From CAVVEQ01 sp963802095 (GTDB taxonomy: Bacteria > Chloroflexota > Anaerolineae > Anaerolineales > Anaerolineaceae), in contig CAWDHI010000003.1 of the NCBI GenBank assembly GCA_963802095.1, positions 1-64,000 on the forward strand: 64,000 bases of DNA, given 5' to 3'. Below are positions 53,920-62,335 of this stretch, in pieces. The position numbers and the translations under genes were made by a program. How positions within the stretch are numbered: position 1 is the stretch's first letter; each line of letters begins with the position of its first letter. The notes under the pieces are model-generated. The model made no database searches. It worked only from the letters and a program-made list of their open reading frames with translations, and was not told the DNA's origin.

Positions 53920-54897
53920 ATGCTCATCCTGACCCTCATTCTGATCTTCATCATAGCCTGCCTGCTAGGCGCGGGACTCTACCTGGCGCTGCGCCTTACC
54001 CACCCGCGAATACATAAACCCGCGGAGATCTTCAAGATAGAGGTGGAAGCCGGCAACCTTGACCCGCCTGAATACGAAATATGGTCCAAGCGCGAGGTGG
54101 TCATCCAGTCCCCGGGTGGTTACCCGCTTTTTGGCATTTATTATCCTGCGGAGGGCTCGCACAAGACAGTCGTGATCGTCCATGGCTTTTCATACGGCTT
54201 GTACGGATCAGTCAAATATATGCCCATGTTCCGCAAACGGAATTTCAACATCCTGCTGGTAGACCTGCGCCACCACGGTCGCAGTGGCGGGGCGAACATC
54301 ACCTGGAGCTATAAAGAAAAGTACGACCTGGCCGTCTGGACGAGCTGGGTGCTGGCGCAGCACGGTAAAGAGGGTATCCTCGGCACGCTTGGGGAATCCA
54401 TGGGCGGGGCGACGGTTCTTCAGCACGCTGCCATTGATCCGCGGGTGGCGTTCACTATAGCTGATTGCCCTTTTTCCAGCCTGCGTGAATTACTGGTGCA
54501 CATCCTGAGAACTGATTACCGCCTGCCGCCCTCCCCGCTTCTCGAGCTTGGTGAATTCTGGTGCCGGATCCTCGCCGGGTTCAGCTTTCAAACTGCCTCA
54601 CCCATCAATGCGATGGGAAAGACCCAGACACCCGTCCTGATTGTGCACGGGGAGGATGATACCCTCGTGCCCGCGGAGATGAGCCGAGAGCTCTTTGAGG
54701 CCAAGACCAACGGCATTCGGGTAATTCGCGTCTTTCCGCAAGCCGGCCACGCTCAGGCGTTCACCAGTGATCCCGAGGGTTATGAAGAAACCGTCAGCAA
54801 GTTCATCACCTTAGCACTGGAATCGCCGGCTGTTTATAGTAATTTAAACACGGGGTTATTTCTTTACCCCATCCTGAAAGCAAATCCCCCGCAGTAA
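53920..54897 (+). CDS. alpha/beta hydrolase with N-terminal membrane helix
   Basis: A serine hydrolase of 325 residues. One N-terminal helix (residues 3-25) anchors it. The hydrolase fold has the oxyanion strand V-V-I-V-H-G-F-S, nucleophile elbow G-E-S-M-G-G near residue 169, acid in V-H-G-E-D-D near 253 and His in Q-A-G-H-A near 284. Similar to the BD-FAE/YqkD-like group of uncharacterised esterases or peptidases. Its 3' end overlaps the convergent kinase gene by 42 bases. Confidence 0.87.
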   Translation: MLILTLILIFIIACLLGAGLYLALRLTHPRIHKPAEIFKIEVEAGNLDPPEYEIWSKREVVIQSPGGYPLFGIYYPAEGSHKTVVIVHGFSYGLYGSVKYMPMFRKRNFNILLVDLRHHGRSGGANITWSYKEKYDLAVWTSWVLAQHGKEGILGTLGESMGGATVLQHAAIDPRVAFTIADCPFSSLRELLVHILRTDYRLPPSPLLELGEFWCRILAGFSFQTASPINAMGKTQTPVLIVHGEDDTLVPAEMSRELFEAKTNGIRVIRVFPQAGHAQAFTSDPEGYEETVSKFITLALESPAVYSNLNTGLFLYPILKANPPQ

Positions 54898-56655
54898 CAA
54901 GTTGGTTATCCCCTCGTTATCCACGGCCGGATCACCGATCGCCCAGATGGCGCCAGTGCTATCGATCGTTTCGGGCAGTTTACTCCCGAATATCACTTCC
55001 CCCCGGGCATCCAGCACGGTGAATTTGTGGTTGGCAAGGTCGATGGTGATGACCGTCTCCCGGCGCTGAGGGTAAGAAAAGCTGGCGAGTACCTTCTGCT
55101 CCTCATTTTTCATCGTGAAAAGCGTGGCGTTGTTCTCCGGCTTGTTTTCCACGTAAAGCGCCAGGCGAACCCCATTGGCGGCCGTGTTTTCCGGTTTTTC
55201 CAGTGATTTTTCATCGATCAGGAATATCACAAATTCACCGTTGCTCAGAGAACGGATCGCAAAGGTACCGTCAGGTTGGGTTGCCTTAATCGCTGCCACG
55301 GCCGCTGATTCGGGTCCGGAGAGGATCCTTACTCCATTCTCCACCTTTTCAAACCGACCCTGGTTTTCGGTCCAGTAGAAATACGGGCTGGCCAAATCCC
55401 TGGTGAATTTTTCTGATCCCTCGGGGAAAACCAGATCGAGGGTGGGGGTTCCCTGCACGAGAGTGCAGGTATTGATTCCCTGCTTCTCTGGGAGCGGCAT
55501 GCCGTTCTGATCGACATCCTCCGCGGGGATGGTTGGGAAGGCAGTACTATGTGGAGGCTCGGAAGTCTTGTTGGGAGGCAGGATGCTCTCCGCCACCTGG
55601 GTCTCCGCGGCATTCTTCTTTTCCTGGTCCTGCCGGATGGCCGCGATGGCTACACACAGGCACATCAGCACCACGAGGCAGATAACCACCAGGATCACGC
55701 AGGTGCTGTTATCTTTATAGAGTTTCTTGATCCGTTGCCACAAGGTCAGCTTTTTCACCGGGATGGCTTCCGCCGGCTGAATGGGTGCCGTGGAGGTGGT
55801 GATGGTGCTGCCGCGTTTTGCGGCCGGCAAGGAAGCGCTCAGCCCTTCCAGCGCGGCAGCGAAGGCACCCATATCCAGGTAGCGGTCATCGGTTTGTTTT
55901 GCCAGCGCCTTGAAGATCACCTGCTCCGCCTGGGGGGGCAGCCCGGGCACATACTGGCGCGGGCGGGGCAGCGGATCGTTGACCAGCTTGATCGCGATCG
56001 CCATCGGCGTATCTGCCTTGTAGGGAGTACGTCCGGTGACCATTTCATAGAAGACGATCCCCAGCGAATAGATATCGGTGCGCCCGTCAATAGAGTTGCC
56101 CATCACCTGTTCGGGGGACATGTACTCGGGAGTGCCCATCCCGATCCCGGAGGTGGTGAGATTCCCGGATTTATCATCCTGCAGCATCTTGGCGATGCCA
56201 AAATCGGTAAGCATGGGTTGCCCGGAATCGGTGACCAGGATGTTGGATGGCTTAATATCGCGGTGGATGATGCCCTGTTTGTGGGCGTAATCGAGCCCGC
56301 CTGCCACGGGAGCCAGGAACCAGGCGGCCTCCCCCCAGTGGATGGGCGCCCCGATGCGCTCCTTCAGCGTTCCCCCGGGGATGAAATCCATCACCAGGTA
56401 GGGCAGGCCTTCGTGCTCGCCATAATCATTTATGTGAACAATATTTGGGTGGGTCAATTTCGCCAGGGCACGCGCCTCGCGTTCGAAACGCCCGAGGAAC
56501 TGGCTGTCGTCCATGCGCTCGGTGCGGATAACCTTGAGCGCCACCGCCCGCTCCAGGCGCGTATCGAAGGCTTTGTAGACGATCGCCATGCCACCCTCGC
56601 CGAGCTGCTCGACGACGTGGTAGCGTCCCAGGGTTTGACCAACCAGGTTTGGCAT
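54856..56655 (-). CDS. membrane-bound serine/threonine protein kinase (PknB type)
   Basis: A eukaryotic-type kinase of 599 residues. Kinase domain residues ~10-270: Gly loop G-E-G-G-M-A, V-A-L-K-V-I (Lys near 40), H-R-D-I-K-P-S-N (near 131), D-F-G near 153. A membrane helix near residue 340 follows a basic stretch, then an extracellular domain of ~240 residues with a probable concanavalin-like beta fold (T-L-D-L-V-F-P-E-G and L-A-L-Y-V near its core). I chose M-P-N-L-V-G at 56655 because AAGGAT stands ten bases upstream; an earlier ATG at 56721 lacks one. The ligand of the outer domain is unknown. Confidence 0.9.
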   Translation of the reverse strand: MPNLVGQTLGRYHVVEQLGEGGMAIVYKAFDTRLERAVALKVIRTERMDDSQFLGRFEREARALAKLTHPNIVHINDYGEHEGLPYLVMDFIPGGTLKERIGAPIHWGEAAWFLAPVAGGLDYAHKQGIIHRDIKPSNILVTDSGQPMLTDFGIAKMLQDDKSGNLTTSGIGMGTPEYMSPEQVMGNSIDGRTDIYSLGIVFYEMVTGRTPYKADTPMAIAIKLVNDPLPRPRQYVPGLPPQAEQVIFKALAKQTDDRYLDMGAFAAALEGLSASLPAAKRGSTITTSTAPIQPAEAIPVKKLTLWQRIKKLYKDNSTCVILVVICLVVLMCLCVAIAAIRQDQEKKNAAETQVAESILPPNKTSEPPHSTAFPTIPAEDVDQNGMPLPEKQGINTCTLVQGTPTLDLVFPEGSEKFTRDLASPYFYWTENQGRFEKVENGVRILSGPESAAVAAIKATQPDGTFAIRSLSNGEFVIFLIDEKSLEKPENTAANGVRLALYVENKPENNATLFTMKNEEQKVLASFSYPQRRETVITIDLANHKFTVLDARGEVIFGSKLPETIDSTGAIWAIGDPAVDNEGITNLLLRGICFQDGVKK

Positions 56656-56732
56656 ATTGTTATCCTTGATCTTTCTTGTAGGGAAATTATAGTGGAAGTC
56701 GCCACCTGCGGTGCTTAACAAAATGGTTAGGT

Positions 56733-56903
56733 TTGAATGGCGAATCCGGGTTGGGGCTGGTCATCGTCAAAGCCCTGGTGGAATCCCACGGCGGGTGGTT
56801 GTGGGTAGAATCTAATATGGGGGAAGGTACCACTGTAACAATGAGCTTCCCATATGTAAATAAAATAATCTCCCCTGAATTTCTCGGAGAGATCATTTCA
56901 TAA
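56733..56903 (+). pseudogene. histidine-kinase ATPase domain, 3' fragment
   Basis: Starting after position 56736, one frame reads N-G-E-S-G-L-G-L-V-I-V-K-A-L-V-E-S-H-G-G-W-L-W-V-E-S, then G-E-G-T-T-V-T-M-S-F-P, ending in TAA at 56901. This is the G2 box and final strand of a HATPase_c domain, about 55 codons. Nothing upstream (between 56656 and 56732) encodes the rest of the kinase: the H-box, N-box and G1 box are missing. It is therefore an orphan 3' remnant left by deletion or rearrangement. Confidence 0.82.
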
Positions 56904-56920
56904 TGATAGGACAGAAAACT

Positions 56921-57271
56921 CTATTTGCTTATTATCTGAACTGGGTTCTGACTCCCCTCTGAAAACTCGATCCAATTCAAGTCAGTTCCTTCAATTTCAA
57001 TTAATGCTTTGAATCGAACAATCAGCCGCCCTAGTTCTTCACTTTTCCGATAACCGGAATAGTCTCCCAGGAAAATTCTATTCTTTTCGTCCCCGTGTTT
57101 TCGAAGATAAACGATCACACGATTTACAAATTCCAGCGAATCGGCTGAGATCTTCCAATTGCCACTTTCACCATCTCCAGCCTTCTGGTCAAGACGAAAA
57201 TTATCGCCGTGGGTAAAAACGACTATTGCGGTTTCGCCGAGTTGAATTACATCGGTCGCTCGAATTCCCAT
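56921..57271 (-). CDS. hypothetical protein
   Basis: A soluble protein of 116 residues, not assigned to any family I recognise. It is rich in charged residues with an even mix of predicted strands and helices (V-N-R-V-I-V-Y-L, L-I-V-R-F-K-A-L-I-E-I). The start at 57271 (M-G-I-R-A-T-D) is preceded by only a weak ribosome site. It stands immediately upstream of nothing on its strand except the FprA gene, 24 bp beyond its start, so it may be transcribed with FprA. Confidence 0.6.
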   Translation of the reverse strand: MGIRATDVIQLGETAIVVFTHGDNFRLDQKAGDGESGNWKISADSLEFVNRVIVYLRKHGDEKNRIFLGDYSGYRKSEELGRLIVRFKALIEIEGTDLNWIEFSEGSQNPVQIISK

Positions 57272-57295
57272 TTATGACCTCGTTTATGGTAAACG

Positions 57296-58474
57296 CTATT
57301 TCAGCCCCAGCTCTTTGTGTTTCGCGGTGATCTGATCAGCAAGCGTGTCCACCGCGTCCATTTCCGCCTTGCGGGGCATGCCTTTCGCCACCACCCCCGG
57401 AAGCGCTTCCACCCTCAGACCTTCGATCAGTCCGGGCAGGCGTTCCACCGCCCCAGCCCCCCAGCCGTAGGAGACCAGGAATGCTGCAAACTTGGCCTTG
57501 GGTTTCAGCAGATTGGCCAGGCTGAGCGCGTACCCCACCAGCGGGTGCGGACCGCCCAGCATGATGGGCGTGCCCACAACGATCGTGGCGACATCAACCA
57601 GGGACATAGCCAGCTCACCCAGGTCGGTCACCGTGAGGTCAAAAACCTTCACCCGCACGCCTCGCTCGGCAAGCGCACCCGCCATACGCTGCACCAGCAT
57701 CGCGGTGGAATGGTGCATGGAGATATAGGGGATCACCACCTCGTTCTTTGGCGGCGCAGAGACCCACTCCCGGTAGGCATCCAGGATCCACAGCGGTTTA
57801 TCGTATACCGGCCCGTGGCTCGGGCAGATGCGCTCGATCTCGCATGCCGCCAGGCGCTCCAGGTTCTTCTGGATGGGTACCCGGAAGGGCATCATTATCT
57901 CAGCGTAGTAACGCTTGGCTGCGGGGTAGACCTCAGGGGCATCGCCTGCGAAAACCTGGCTGGTCGCCAGGTGCGAGCCGAAAAAATCGCAGGAAAAAAG
58001 CGTCTTTTCCTCACGCAGGTAGGAGCACATCGTCTCCGGCCAGTGCACCCAGGGGGTATAGATGAATTCAAAGGTTGCCCTGCCCAGTTCCAGGGTTTCG
58101 CCGTCGGCAACCACTTGGATGCGGTCGGCAGGCAGATCCAACAGGTCCTGCAGCATCCCAGAGGCCTTCTGCGAACAGATCAGGGTAGCCTGCGGATATT
58201 TGGCCATCACCAACGGCAGCGCGCCGGAATGATCCTGCTCGGCGTGGTGGGCAATGACGTAATCCACGGAAGGGACTTCTTCAAGCTGCTCCATGAGCTG
58301 GTCCTGGAGTGATGGGTCAGCAGCGTCGAGCAAGGCGGTTTTCCGCCCGCCTTTCACGAGGTAGGCGTTATAGCTGGTGCCGTGCGGCAGCGGGATGAGG
58401 GCATCGAAGAGCGTCCGATTCCAATCAATTGCTCCAAGCAAAGAGATATTTGTCGTTATTTCGCGAATTTTCAT
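57296..58474 (-). CDS. FprA-family A-type flavoprotein (flavodiiron)
   Basis: Oxygen- or NO-reducing flavodiiron protein of 392 residues, used by anaerobes for oxygen defence. The beta-lactamase-like domain (residues ~1-250) binds two irons through H-H-A-E-Q-D-H-S-G (near 79), a further His/Asp set including P-W-V-H-W (near 142), and D-F-F (near 161). The flavodoxin domain (residues ~255-390) has Y-I-S-M-H-H-S-T-A-M for FMN phosphate and the S-Y-G-W-G loop. Length is standard. Partner rubredoxin is not adjacent. Confidence 0.94.
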   Translation of the reverse strand: MKIREITTNISLLGAIDWNRTLFDALIPLPHGTSYNAYLVKGGRKTALLDAADPSLQDQLMEQLEEVPSVDYVIAHHAEQDHSGALPLVMAKYPQATLICSQKASGMLQDLLDLPADRIQVVADGETLELGRATFEFIYTPWVHWPETMCSYLREEKTLFSCDFFGSHLATSQVFAGDAPEVYPAAKRYYAEIMMPFRVPIQKNLERLAACEIERICPSHGPVYDKPLWILDAYREWVSAPPKNEVVIPYISMHHSTAMLVQRMAGALAERGVRVKVFDLTVTDLGELAMSLVDVATIVVGTPIMLGGPHPLVGYALSLANLLKPKAKFAAFLVSYGWGAGAVERLPGLIEGLRVEALPGVVAKGMPRKAEMDAVDTLADQITAKHKELGLK

Positions 58475-58614
58475 TCGAATGATCCTCCTAAACCGGACGA
58501 ATTATACATTTTTACGCTGTCCCTGTCATTATGTAAAACATCCCCCGAAAGGATGCTTATTAGGTCTGGCTTTTTCGTTATAATCGAGAGGCTCCTGCAA
58601 GCCCGATTAATTCT

Positions 58615-59529
58615 ATGAAATTCAGCTCGCTTTATTACTCGTCGGCCAGTATTCACCTGGCATTGTTTCTTGGGAAAACCATGCCCGAGAAAACTGGGTA
58701 CTGGCTTGCAGACAGGGTTGCGTCTTACCTGGCTTCTGATACGGACAGAAGTATGGTGCGGGCCTTACGGGCCAACCTTTCCGTCGTCTTCGGAGGCGGG
58801 GTGGATCCAGCCCGCCTGGATTCGCTTGTTGCTTCCTCCCTCCGCAGCCATATGCGCAGGCTTTTCGAGTTCTACCACAACCTGGAGAAACCAGCTGAGC
58901 TGGAACGGTTAATCCGGTTTAGCCCAGCAGTCCAGGATCTAATTGCAACCTGGACGACCAAGCCCTACGGGGTGATGGTCCTGGGGGTGCACCTGAGCGC
59001 CTTCGATATGGGTCTGATGATCCTTGCCCGCCACGGTCTGAAGATCCTTGGATTATCCGTTCCAAACCCGACCGGTCAATATGCAAGACAAAACGAGATC
59101 CGCGAGGAACACGGCCTGGAGGTTGTGCCCATTTCCGCCAGCGCGCTGCAACTTGCCCGCCAACGCCTGCAGCATAACGGCATGGTCATGACCGGCCTGG
59201 ATCGCCCCGTTCCGGAATCCAGTTATTCTCCAATTTTTTTTGGCCGTGCCTCGCGCCTGCCGGTATTTCATACTCGCCTGGCGTTGAAAACCGGGGTGCC
59301 TATCATCGTCGTGGCTGTCCGTGATGAGCCGGATGGAACCCACGTGATCGATTGCTCGGAAAAACTCTGGATGGAGCCTCGAAGTGACCCGCGCGAGGAA
59401 ATCATCTATAATACGGAAAAGGTCCTGTCGGTGGCCGAGAAATTCATTACAGCCCAACCGGAAAAATGGGCGATGTTCTTCCCGGTCTGGCCGGACATTC
59501 ACGAGGGTACTAATCTTGCCAAAAGTTAA
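58615..59529 (+). CDS. lysophospholipid acyltransferase family (LpxL/HtrB-like)
   Basis: A membrane-associated acyltransferase of 304 residues. The H-L-S-A-F-D motif near residue 126 is the H-x4-D catalytic pair, followed by a conserved G-x-x-R-P-like element (L-D-R-P-V-P near 200). Such enzymes acylate lipid A precursors or, in bacteria without LPS, glycolipids or phosphatidylinositol mannosides. The following gene encodes a CDP-alcohol phosphotransferase whose start overlaps its end by 14 bases, so they are probably one membrane-lipid operon. Confidence 0.85.
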   Translation: MKFSSLYYSSASIHLALFLGKTMPEKTGYWLADRVASYLASDTDRSMVRALRANLSVVFGGGVDPARLDSLVASSLRSHMRRLFEFYHNLEKPAELERLIRFSPAVQDLIATWTTKPYGVMVLGVHLSAFDMGLMILARHGLKILGLSVPNPTGQYARQNEIREEHGLEVVPISASALQLARQRLQHNGMVMTGLDRPVPESSYSPIFFGRASRLPVFHTRLALKTGVPIIVVAVRDEPDGTHVIDCSEKLWMEPRSDPREEIIYNTEKVLSVAEKFITAQPEKWAMFFPVWPDIHEGTNLAKS

Positions 59530-60214
59530 AAAAGAGCACGCCGTGGAGCAGCACAGCCGGGTAAACCGCATCCTGCTCGGTCCGCTGGAGCGACCGGCAT
59601 TGAAATGGCTGGCGGAGCACATGCCCCGCTGGATGACCCCCGATATCCTGACCGGGATAGGGTTTCTTGGCGCGGTGCTGATCGCGGTCAGTTACTACCT
59701 GACGAACTTCAACCCGGCCTTCCTCTGGCTGGCCAGCTTCGGATTTCTGGTCAACTGGTTCGGCGATAGCTTGGATGGCACCCTTGCCCGCTTCCGTCAC
59801 ATTGAACGACCGCGCTATGGTTTCTTCCTCGACCACACCCTGGATTCTGCCTCCGAAACGATCATCTTCATTGGGCTGGGGCTCTCCCCCTATGTCAACC
59901 TCGACCTGGCATTCCTAGCCCTGGTCGGCTACCTTCTTTTATCCATCTTCGTATTTATTTCGACCTATGTCTCGGGGGAATTCAAGATCTCCTACGGCAG
60001 GTTCGGTCCCACCGAGATCCGCGCCGTGGCAATCCTGGCCAACACGCTCATCTTCTTTATGGGCAACCCTGTGGTGCAAATCCTCAACTGGAACATCCAG
60101 CTTTATGACCTGCTGCTTGGGTTCATTACAGTGGCTCTTTATTCCATATTCATCGTCAGCACCATCCTGCGCGCGCGGCAGTTGAACGAGATGGAAAAGC
60201 GCGACCACGGATAA
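59516..60214 (+). CDS. CDP-alcohol phosphatidyltransferase
   Basis: Membrane enzyme of 232 residues that joins a CDP-activated lipid to an alcohol to make phospholipid or phosphoglycolipid headgroups. The signature is D-S-L-D-G-T-L-A-R near residue 83, followed by G-F-F-L-D-H-T-L-D near 99, giving the D-G-x2-A-R-x9-G-x3-D-x3-D active site. The canonical spacing is x8. Five to six hydrophobic segments follow. I chose TTG 59516 with a GAGGGT site upstream over GTG 59543. The acceptor alcohol (inositol, glycerol phosphate or other) cannot be told. Confidence 0.88.
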   Translation: MPKVKKEHAVEQHSRVNRILLGPLERPALKWLAEHMPRWMTPDILTGIGFLGAVLIAVSYYLTNFNPAFLWLASFGFLVNWFGDSLDGTLARFRHIERPRYGFFLDHTLDSASETIIFIGLGLSPYVNLDLAFLALVGYLLLSIFVFISTYVSGEFKISYGRFGPTEIRAVAILANTLIFFMGNPVVQILNWNIQLYDLLLGFITVALYSIFIVSTILRARQLNEMEKRDHG

Positions 60215-60280
60215 AGTATCGCCTCCGGAAAAACCGATAGAGACAGAATAACATTCGCTCAAGCACCGAGGGTAAGAAAA

Positions 60281-60312
60281 ACAGGGACAATTCATTAATT
60301 GTCCCTGTTTAA
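60281..60312 (+). terminator. rho-independent terminator
   Basis: ACAGGGACAATT (60281-60292) and AATTGTCCCTGT (60297-60308) make a perfect 12 bp stem with a 4-base loop followed by TTAATTCC. It ends the lipid operon. The ~100 bases after it contain no gene. Confidence 0.88.
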
Positions 60313-60413
60313 TTCCATCTAGTGTCCCTATCAACCTGACCAGTTAAGACCACCAGCCAGGCACTCGGGAAAGTTCAAACCGGGCAATTTTCTAGGGTAT
60401 TTTCCGAATTTCG

Positions 60414-60983
60414 TCATCCCCCTTTACCCGCCCAAAGGGGTCTCCCGTTTTCGTCCCGGATAGCCACGCTTAATCCTGTGGTGAGATTTTCTAGTTTGGC
60501 AGTCTCAAATTCATCGCCTTCAATAAATCCGGTCAGGTTCAATTGATCCCCAATGCTGGCGGAAAACCCCTGATCTTGTGCAAACCACCAGGCTCGCCGA
60601 CTCATTTCTAACAGGCTGCCATCTTCCAGCCGAACCTGAAGCAGATTTGTTTCTAAATCTGTCACAACACCTGACATCTCGATCCAGCCATCGACACCAA
60701 TAGCAATCCCCTTGCCTGCTGTCTCATTACCTGCAAAGCCATGGATACCAGCCTGATTACCTTGAAAACCGGATATTTCCGCCCCATCGCTCTCCCCTTG
60801 TCCTCTATTTCGACTACTTTCATAACCGTCGCCGTTCTGGACACCTAAAGAGCCGCTTTCATGGTCCTCTGCATTGATACTCCTACTGCTTGCATTGCGG
60901 GATGTGGTTCGGTTAATGGCACCCATAACCAATCCACCCGTCAGAACAGCGATAACTACACCAACAAACACTTTACCTATCAT
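60414..60983 (-). CDS. membrane-anchored OB-fold-like protein, unknown function
   Basis: A protein of 189 residues with an N-terminal membrane helix (residues 3-21) and a glycine/serine-rich, charged stretch (~25-85). The domain at ~95-180 has an OB-like strand pattern (V-V-T-D-L-E-T-N-L-L-Q-V, L-T-G-F-I-E-G-D-E-F-E) reminiscent of DUF5666. The start at 60983 has an ideal AAAGGAG site. It follows the DUF4405 gene by ten bases and is probably co-transcribed with it. Confidence 0.75.
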   Translation of the reverse strand: MIGKVFVGVVIAVLTGGLVMGAINRTTSRNASSRSINAEDHESGSLGVQNGDGYESSRNRGQGESDGAEISGFQGNQAGIHGFAGNETAGKGIAIGVDGWIEMSGVVTDLETNLLQVRLEDGSLLEMSRRAWWFAQDQGFSASIGDQLNLTGFIEGDEFETAKLENLTTGLSVAIRDENGRPLWAGKGG

Positions 60984-60993
60984 TTTTTCTCCT

Positions 60994-61617
60994 TTATATT
61001 TGCACTTCAACCGGTGCGATTTGGGTTTTTATTTTCCTGGACGGGTTAAGTATGCGTGCACCAACGCTCACAATCCAGTTCCAGTGCAGCGCAAGGTGAA
61101 TCATCACCCCGGTTGCCATAACCACAAACGCCCAGGTGTGGATCAAATCCCAGATCTGCGCATTGAGAATATAAGGCGGCAGGCTACGACTGGGGATACC
61201 TGCGGGACCAAACAGGAAATAAACACCAGAGGTTGCGGTAAGGAAGAAACCAATTGCCACAGTAAGATCTACAACTACATTGATGCGGCTTTTGAGGCTG
61301 AGGTGTTTGCTCCGCTGAAAAATATCGCTGGAAACGCGCTTTGCAGACCCTGCAATCCAGCTCCAATGCAGCACCAGGTGGATAAAAGCCGCGGCAATCA
61401 TTGCCACGCCGGTCCAGGTATGCAGCAAATCCCAGGTCTCGCGTTCAAACAGGAATGTGATCCCGTAAAAGGGATTCCGTCCACCCTGATACCCCCCAAC
61501 TGGCAGGAATAGAAAATAAATACCGGTTAGCGAAGCTCCCAGTGCTGCCAAAAATAATCCCAAATCCACCTGCCAGTTACGTCGAACCTGCTTTTTTACA
61601 ATTTCAAAATCATTCAT
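60994..61617 (-). CDS. DUF4405/cytochrome-b561-like membrane protein
   Basis: A protein of 207 residues with two related halves, each carrying a hydrophobic helix pair: W-D-L-L-H-T-W-T-G and W-D-L-I-H-T-W-A-F, and later H-L-V-L-H-W-S-W and H-L-A-L-H-W-N-W. The repeated His in the helix pairs look like haem ligands of a cytochrome b-like fold, as in DUF4405 proteins. I chose start 61617 (M-N-D-F-E) because AAGGAG lies eight bases upstream. Divergent from the sigma factor gene. It may pass electrons to the OB-like partner; unproven. Confidence 0.85.
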   Translation of the reverse strand: MNDFEIVKKQVRRNWQVDLGLFLAALGASLTGIYFLFLPVGGYQGGRNPFYGITFLFERETWDLLHTWTGVAMIAAAFIHLVLHWSWIAGSAKRVSSDIFQRSKHLSLKSRINVVVDLTVAIGFFLTATSGVYFLFGPAGIPSRSLPPYILNAQIWDLIHTWAFVVMATGVMIHLALHWNWIVSVGARILNPSRKIKTQIAPVEVQI

Positions 61618-61789
61618 TTCGTACTCCTTCAAGAGTGCAATATTGGAAAATAATAATTAAAAGATGTGAATTACTGGTGAAGGAACCATGAATGTTCGAT
61701 GAATTATTCCAATAACAACCCGGGGTTTGATAAGATAGTGAGACTTCCAGCGTATCTACGTGAGGAATTAAACGTCATATAGGGTAGGC

Positions 61790-62335
61790 ATGAGCTTCGA
61801 CGAACAGGGATTGCTTCTGCGCGCTGCTTCGTTTGAAAAGGAAGCCCTGGTGGAAATCTACGACCATTTCAACCCCGGGTTATACCGCTACGCCGTGCGT
61901 TTGCTGGGTGAGGCAAACCTGGCAGAGGATTGCGTGAGTGAAACATTCACTAGAATGCTGAAAGCCCTGGCAACAGGACGCGGACCCAGGGATCACTTGC
62001 AAGCGTATCTCTACCGCATCGCACACAACTGGATCACTGATCATTACCGATGCCCAACCCTGCCTGTTCAGGAAACCGATGAGGATGATCTCCCATCCCG
62101 GGACCCCCCGCCAGAATTCATTCTCACCGGACATGATGAGCAGCAGCGGCTACGGAGAGCGCTGCTAAGGTTGACACCGGACCAGAGACAGGTAATCATG
62201 CTGCGCTTTATCGAAGGGTGGGAGGTAGAAGAAGTGGCTGCAACCCTGGGGAAACCGCATGGAGCAGTTAAATCCCTTCAGCACCGCGGGTTGGCCGCGT
62301 TGAAGAAAATGCTCAAGCACCAGGAGGAAGAATGA
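61790..62335 (+). CDS. ECF-type RNA polymerase sigma factor
   Basis: A group 4 sigma-70 protein of 181 residues. Region 2 (residues ~24-95, E-I-Y-D-H-F-N-P-G-L-Y-R-Y-A, Y-L-Y-R-I-A-H-N-W) and region 4 (~120-175, L-T-P-D-Q-R-Q-V-I-M-L-R-F-I-E-G-W, V-K-S-L-Q-H-R-G-L) are intact. The stop overlaps the start of the DUF5667 gene by four bases (ATGA), so this pair is translationally coupled, the usual arrangement of sigma factor with a membrane-bound partner. Confidence 0.92.
   Translation: MSFDEQGLLLRAASFEKEALVEIYDHFNPGLYRYAVRLLGEANLAEDCVSETFTRMLKALATGRGPRDHLQAYLYRIAHNWITDHYRCPTLPVQETDEDDLPSRDPPPEFILTGHDEQQRLRRALLRLTPDQRQVIMLRFIEGWEVEEVAATLGKPHGAVKSLQHRGLAALKKMLKHQEEE

Noticed and set aside
55549..56718. 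389-codon plus-strand frame opposite the Ser/Thr kinase
   Set aside because: Antisense to the intact kinase motifs H-R-D and D-F-G; no support of its own.
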